This document shows positions 61,356 to 64,000 of a stretch of DNA of 64,000 nucleotides, piece by piece. Location: assembly GCA_964194625.1 (NCBI GenBank), contig CAXMNC010000130.1:3294-67293 (forward strand). Reading direction: 5' to 3'. The DNA comes from SPGG2 sp964194625 (GTDB lineage: Bacteria; Pseudomonadota; Gammaproteobacteria; Acidiferrobacterales; SPGG2). Within the stretch, counting starts at the first letter, position 1. Each line of letters starts with the position of its first letter. The translations under genes and the position numbers were made by a program. The notes under the pieces were generated by a model. That model was given only the letters and a program-made list of their open reading frames with translations, did not search any database and was not told where the DNA came from.

Positions 61356-62465
61356 ATGAGTAAGCCTAGTGAGCGCCTCGCGGTTTTCTTTGATGAGCGG
61401 GTCTTGGATCACGATACCGACCATGGATTTTTCGATGCCAACGCATCACCGTATCTACCGGTAGCGGAACGTCATCCGGAAAACGCGGAGCGGGTGCGCA
61501 ATATGCACGGTATATTGACCAATGGGCCGATAAAGGATCACATCGATTGGTATGATGCACCGGTAGCGAGTGAAGCGGCGATGGCTTTGTTTCACGATGA
61601 TGCCTATCTAAAAGAGCTTGCTGCCCTTGCAGTCGACCGTAAACACTGGTGCACAAGCACGACGCCATTCGGACCGGGTAGCTATGACGCCGTGCGCGTG
61701 TCGGCCGGGCTTGCGATCGGTGCGGCGGAGCATGTGTGGCTGGGCAAGGGCAAGATCGCTTACGCACTCTGTCGCCCGCCGGGTCATCACGCGCAACCGG
61801 CCCGGACGGATGGTTACTGTTTCGTCAATAACATTGGCGTGGCCATTGAAGTCTTGCGCGCCAAGGGCTTGCGACGCGCGGCGGTCATCGATTGGGACGT
61901 GCACCATGGGAATGGAACGCAGGCGGGCTTCTACGCCGACCCAGATATCTTGACGATTTCCATCCACATGGACCATGGCGCTTGGGGAGATTCGCACCCA
62001 CAGACTGGCGCCGCCGACGAAGTGGGCATAGACGCAGGTAAAGGGGCAAACCTAAATATCCCCTTGCCCTATGGCAGCGGGGACAGCGCCCATTTCCGGG
62101 TCTTCGACGAAATTATCACCCCGGCGGTGAAGGCATTCCGGCCGCAGATCCTCGTGGTTGCCGCGGGCCAGGATGCCAACCAGTTCGATCCGAATGGGCG
62201 CCAAAATGTCACTATGGCCGGGTTCCACGGACTGGGGCTGCGTGCCCGCAAACTCGCTACTGAGCTAACCGATGGAAAATTGGTGCTGGTCCAAGAGGGC
62301 GGGTACTCAATTAGCTACGCCGCCTATTGTCTGCATACCACGCTGGAAGGCGTACTCGGACTCCGATCATCGTTAGATGACCCCATCGCATTCTTGCCGG
62401 ACCATACTCATGGGCTCGAGGCTGCGTTGCGTAAAATTCTCGAGACACGGCGTTCGGTCCTTTAG
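61356..62465 (+). CDS. Histone-deacetylase/acetylpolyamine amidohydrolase family protein
   Basis: A 369-residue class II HDAC-like zinc amidohydrolase. PPGHHAQPARTDGYCF carries the His pair, and AVIDWDVHHGNGTQ carries the Asp and His zinc ligands, with a later Asp in AAGQDANQFDP. All are intact. It would remove an acetyl group from a small amine or amide. Divergent from the creatinase-like gene, so the two may share a promoter region and a pathway. Confidence 0.88.
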   Translation: MSKPSERLAVFFDERVLDHDTDHGFFDANASPYLPVAERHPENAERVRNMHGILTNGPIKDHIDWYDAPVASEAAMALFHDDAYLKELAALAVDRKHWCTSTTPFGPGSYDAVRVSAGLAIGAAEHVWLGKGKIAYALCRPPGHHAQPARTDGYCFVNNIGVAIEVLRAKGLRRAAVIDWDVHHGNGTQAGFYADPDILTISIHMDHGAWGDSHPQTGAADEVGIDAGKGANLNIPLPYGSGDSAHFRVFDEIITPAVKAFRPQILVVAAGQDANQFDPNGRQNVTMAGFHGLGLRARKLATELTDGKLVLVQEGGYSISYAAYCLHTTLEGVLGLRSSLDDPIAFLPDHTHGLEAALRKILETRRSVL

Positions 62466-62668
62466 TCATGACCTTGCGATTGAGGTGCTGTTACCAATTA
62501 CGGATTTGGCGATCCCGTCGGTGCCTACCCAAAGACATTGCTGTTATTGGGGGTAATTCTGAGGACTAACAACCCACATGGCGAAACCGTCATGTGACCT
62601 CGTCGGCACCTACCGGTATTATGACGCCGTTGCGAGTGAGCTTTGCTCCACATAGAATCTGCGACAAC

Positions 62669-62742
62669 GCGGGTGTAGTTCAATGGCAGAACCTCAGCTT
62701 CCCAAGCTGATGGCGTGGGTTCGATTCCCATCACCCGCTCCA
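62669..62742 (+). tRNA. tRNA-Gly (anticodon CCC)
   Basis: A complete cloverleaf: acceptor GCGGGTG/CACCCGC, D-arm GTTCAATGGCAGAAC, anticodon stem TCAGC/GCTGA with loop TTCCCAA giving anticodon CCC, T-loop TTCGATT, discriminator T and encoded CCA. It reads GGG codons. Confidence 0.95.
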
Positions 62743-62762
62743 CCTACCGCAGGAGGATTGTC

Positions 62763-64000
62763 TTGAAGAGAGCCATAAAGATTGTCGCGATCTTGTTGGG
62801 GATCGTGATCCTCGGGGTTGTACTGCTCGCTATCGCGGTACCGTTACTGATTGACCCCAACGACTATAAAGACGAACTCGTACAGGCCGTTAAGGAACAT
62901 ACCGGCCGCGAATTAAAGGTGGAAGGTGACATTGACCTGTCGATCTTTCCCTGGTTGGGGGTGGAGATGGAGCAGGTTTCGTTCGCCAATGCCCCCGGGT
63001 TCGGCCAGGAACCCTTTGCGCAAGTCGCATCGGCTGGGGTGAAAATTAAAGTGTTGCCGCTACTAAGCCGGGAGGTAGTGGTGGACACGATACACATGGA
63101 TGGCCTGCGTCTTAACCTAGTAACGGACCGTACCGGCAAGACCAACTGGGATGACCTCATGGCGTCCGACACATCGGCCTCGCAAGGCGGGTCATCAGGG
63201 GCAGGCATCGCCGCGCTGACAGTCGGTGGTATCAATATCCGCGATGGCGAGATCAGTTGGCGTGACGACAAAGAACGCCGCCGGTATGCCCTGCATAAGC
63301 TGCGGCTTACGTCCGGCAAGATCGTGCCCGGTGAACCGGTCGACCTGCGTGCGAGTTTCGATCTCGAAACCGGAGAACCGCCCAAACAGATCCCGATTGA
63401 ATTGAATACGCGCGCGAGTCTGGATCTCGAAAGTCAGGCGTTGGATATACCGAAGCTCGCGCTGTCGGTAGATACGATGGAACTCACCGCTCAAGTAACG
63501 GGCAGTAAAATCATCGATGCGCCGGTACTACGAGGGAGTCTGGATATCGGTTCGTTTGACGCGCGCCCACTCCTGAAGAAGCTAGCGATTGAGGTTGCGC
63601 CGGGATCTGAAGACTTGCTCGCTGATGTCGCCCTCAAGACGGACTTTAGTGCCGACTTGGGTCGGCAGACGCTACAACTCGGTGGCCTCTCTCTGAAGGC
63701 CGGTGCGCTAGCGATGACGGCTGACATCAAGGTCGCCGAGCTCGACAAAACACCACAAGCCAGTGGTCGCGTTAAGATTCCCCCGCTTGATCCGCGCGCG
63801 CTCATGAAGAGTTTCGGCGTCACCTACGAAACGACAGACAAAAGTGCGCTCAGCAAACTCGGATTAAGCTCGGAGTTCAGCGCATCGGCCAATCACCTAG
63901 CGCTAAAGAAACTCGACGCCAAGCTCGATGAAAGTGTGTTGCGAGGCTCGCTCGCAATCCGCAATTTCTCAAAACCGAGCTACACGTTTGATCTTACGAT
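62763..64000 (+). CDS. AsmA-family protein, C-terminal part outside window
   Basis: TTG at 62763 follows GCAGGAGGATTG closely and begins KRAIKIVAILLGIVILGVVL, a membrane anchor. DPNDYKDELVQAVKEHTGRE and GDIDLSIFPWLGVEMEQVSF are AsmA hallmarks, followed by DGLRLNLVTDRTGKTNWDDL. The frame stays open to the window edge (412 codons). AsmA-like proteins are long beta-rich bridges in the periplasm linked to lipid traffic to the outer membrane. It starts 20 bases after tRNA-Gly(CCC). Confidence 0.88.
   Translation, partial: MKRAIKIVAILLGIVILGVVLLAIAVPLLIDPNDYKDELVQAVKEHTGRELKVEGDIDLSIFPWLGVEMEQVSFANAPGFGQEPFAQVASAGVKIKVLPLLSREVVVDTIHMDGLRLNLVTDRTGKTNWDDLMASDTSASQGGSSGAGIAALTVGGINIRDGEISWRDDKERRRYALHKLRLTSGKIVPGEPVDLRASFDLETGEPPKQIPIELNTRASLDLESQALDIPKLALSVDTMELTAQVTGSKIIDAPVLRGSLDIGSFDARPLLKKLAIEVAPGSEDLLADVALKTDFSADLGRQTLQLGGLSLKAGALAMTADIKVAELDKTPQASGRVKIPPLDPRALMKSFGVTYETTDKSALSKLGLSSEFSASANHLALKKLDAKLDESVLRGSLAIRNFSKPSYTFDLT

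Overview
This window looks like a piece of a gammaproteobacterial chromosome of moderate GC content. The evidence is conserved gene order: glyQ-glyS-gmhB-plsC, glnA-ntrB-ntrC, and pepP-ubiH-ubiI facing TIGR02449-zapA-6S RNA-ygfA. Also typical of the group are monofunctional transglycosylase MtgA, a two-subunit glycyl-tRNA synthetase, and sigma-54/NtrC control signals at glnA. The genus cannot be fixed from the sequence. No CRISPR array, rRNA, insertion sequence or prophage was seen.

Layout. 1-1.3 kb: edge of an EEP-family nuclease, then a hairpin-rich intergenic repeat. 1.3-9.4 kb: cupin and S9 peptidase, then on the minus strand plsC, gmhB, a MazG-like protein, glyS, glyQ and mtgA. 9.5-13.7 kb: an M48-like protein without zinc ligands, a GGA-rich possible small RNA, then a PP-loop/TusA/CDF set. 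13.7-18 kb: the nitrogen regulon glnA-ntrB-ntrC with readable NtrC and sigma-54 sites. 18-19.3 kb: a decaying lemA/DUF2207 pair. 19.3-22.7 kb: thioesterase, DUF924, 2OG-oxygenase, and a PhnD-like protein behind a structured leader. 22.7-30 kb: ubiquinone hydroxylases, a frameshifted NBR1-Ig-like gene, pepP, zapA, 6S RNA, folate cyclo-ligase, EVE protein and a cyclophilin. 30-40 kb: ilvA, rpiA, an OmpA-type protein, a P-loop protein, and a sulfur amino acid block (metA, a Cys/Met-metabolism PLP enzyme, cysteine desulfurase, cystathionine beta-synthase). 40-46 kb: small membrane proteins, DUF4139, a second copy of the hairpin repeat, and an oxidoreductase bounded by integron-like core sites. 46-49.4 kb: cupredoxin, polytopic membrane protein, polyprenyl synthase and UbiE-like methyltransferase. 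49.7-55.5 kb: zinc-ribbon protein, Rof-like antiterminator, MBL-fold protein, and a signalling block (nucleotidyl cyclase, haem sensor, secreted protein, Ser/Thr kinase). 55.7-64 kb: trmB, thiSG, exported aldo/keto reductase, MFS transporter, creatinase-like protein, HDAC-like amidohydrolase, tRNA-Gly(CCC), and AsmA running off the edge.

The best candidate for an undescribed system is 51.1-55.5 kb. A class III nucleotidyl cyclase and a Ser/Thr kinase each carry two copies of the same roughly 56-residue helical domain. Between them lie a membrane c-type-haem sensor that stops right after its HAMP domain and a small exported protein. This suggests a redox/haem signalling module in which cyclase and kinase assemble through a shared domain. 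Second candidates are the isoprenoid mini-cluster (46.8-49.4 kb), the PP-loop/TusA/CDF operon (11.2-13.7 kb), and several enzyme-fold proteins that have lost metal ligands (9.5, 50.2 and 60.0 kb). All functions are inferred from sequence reading alone; no database search was possible.
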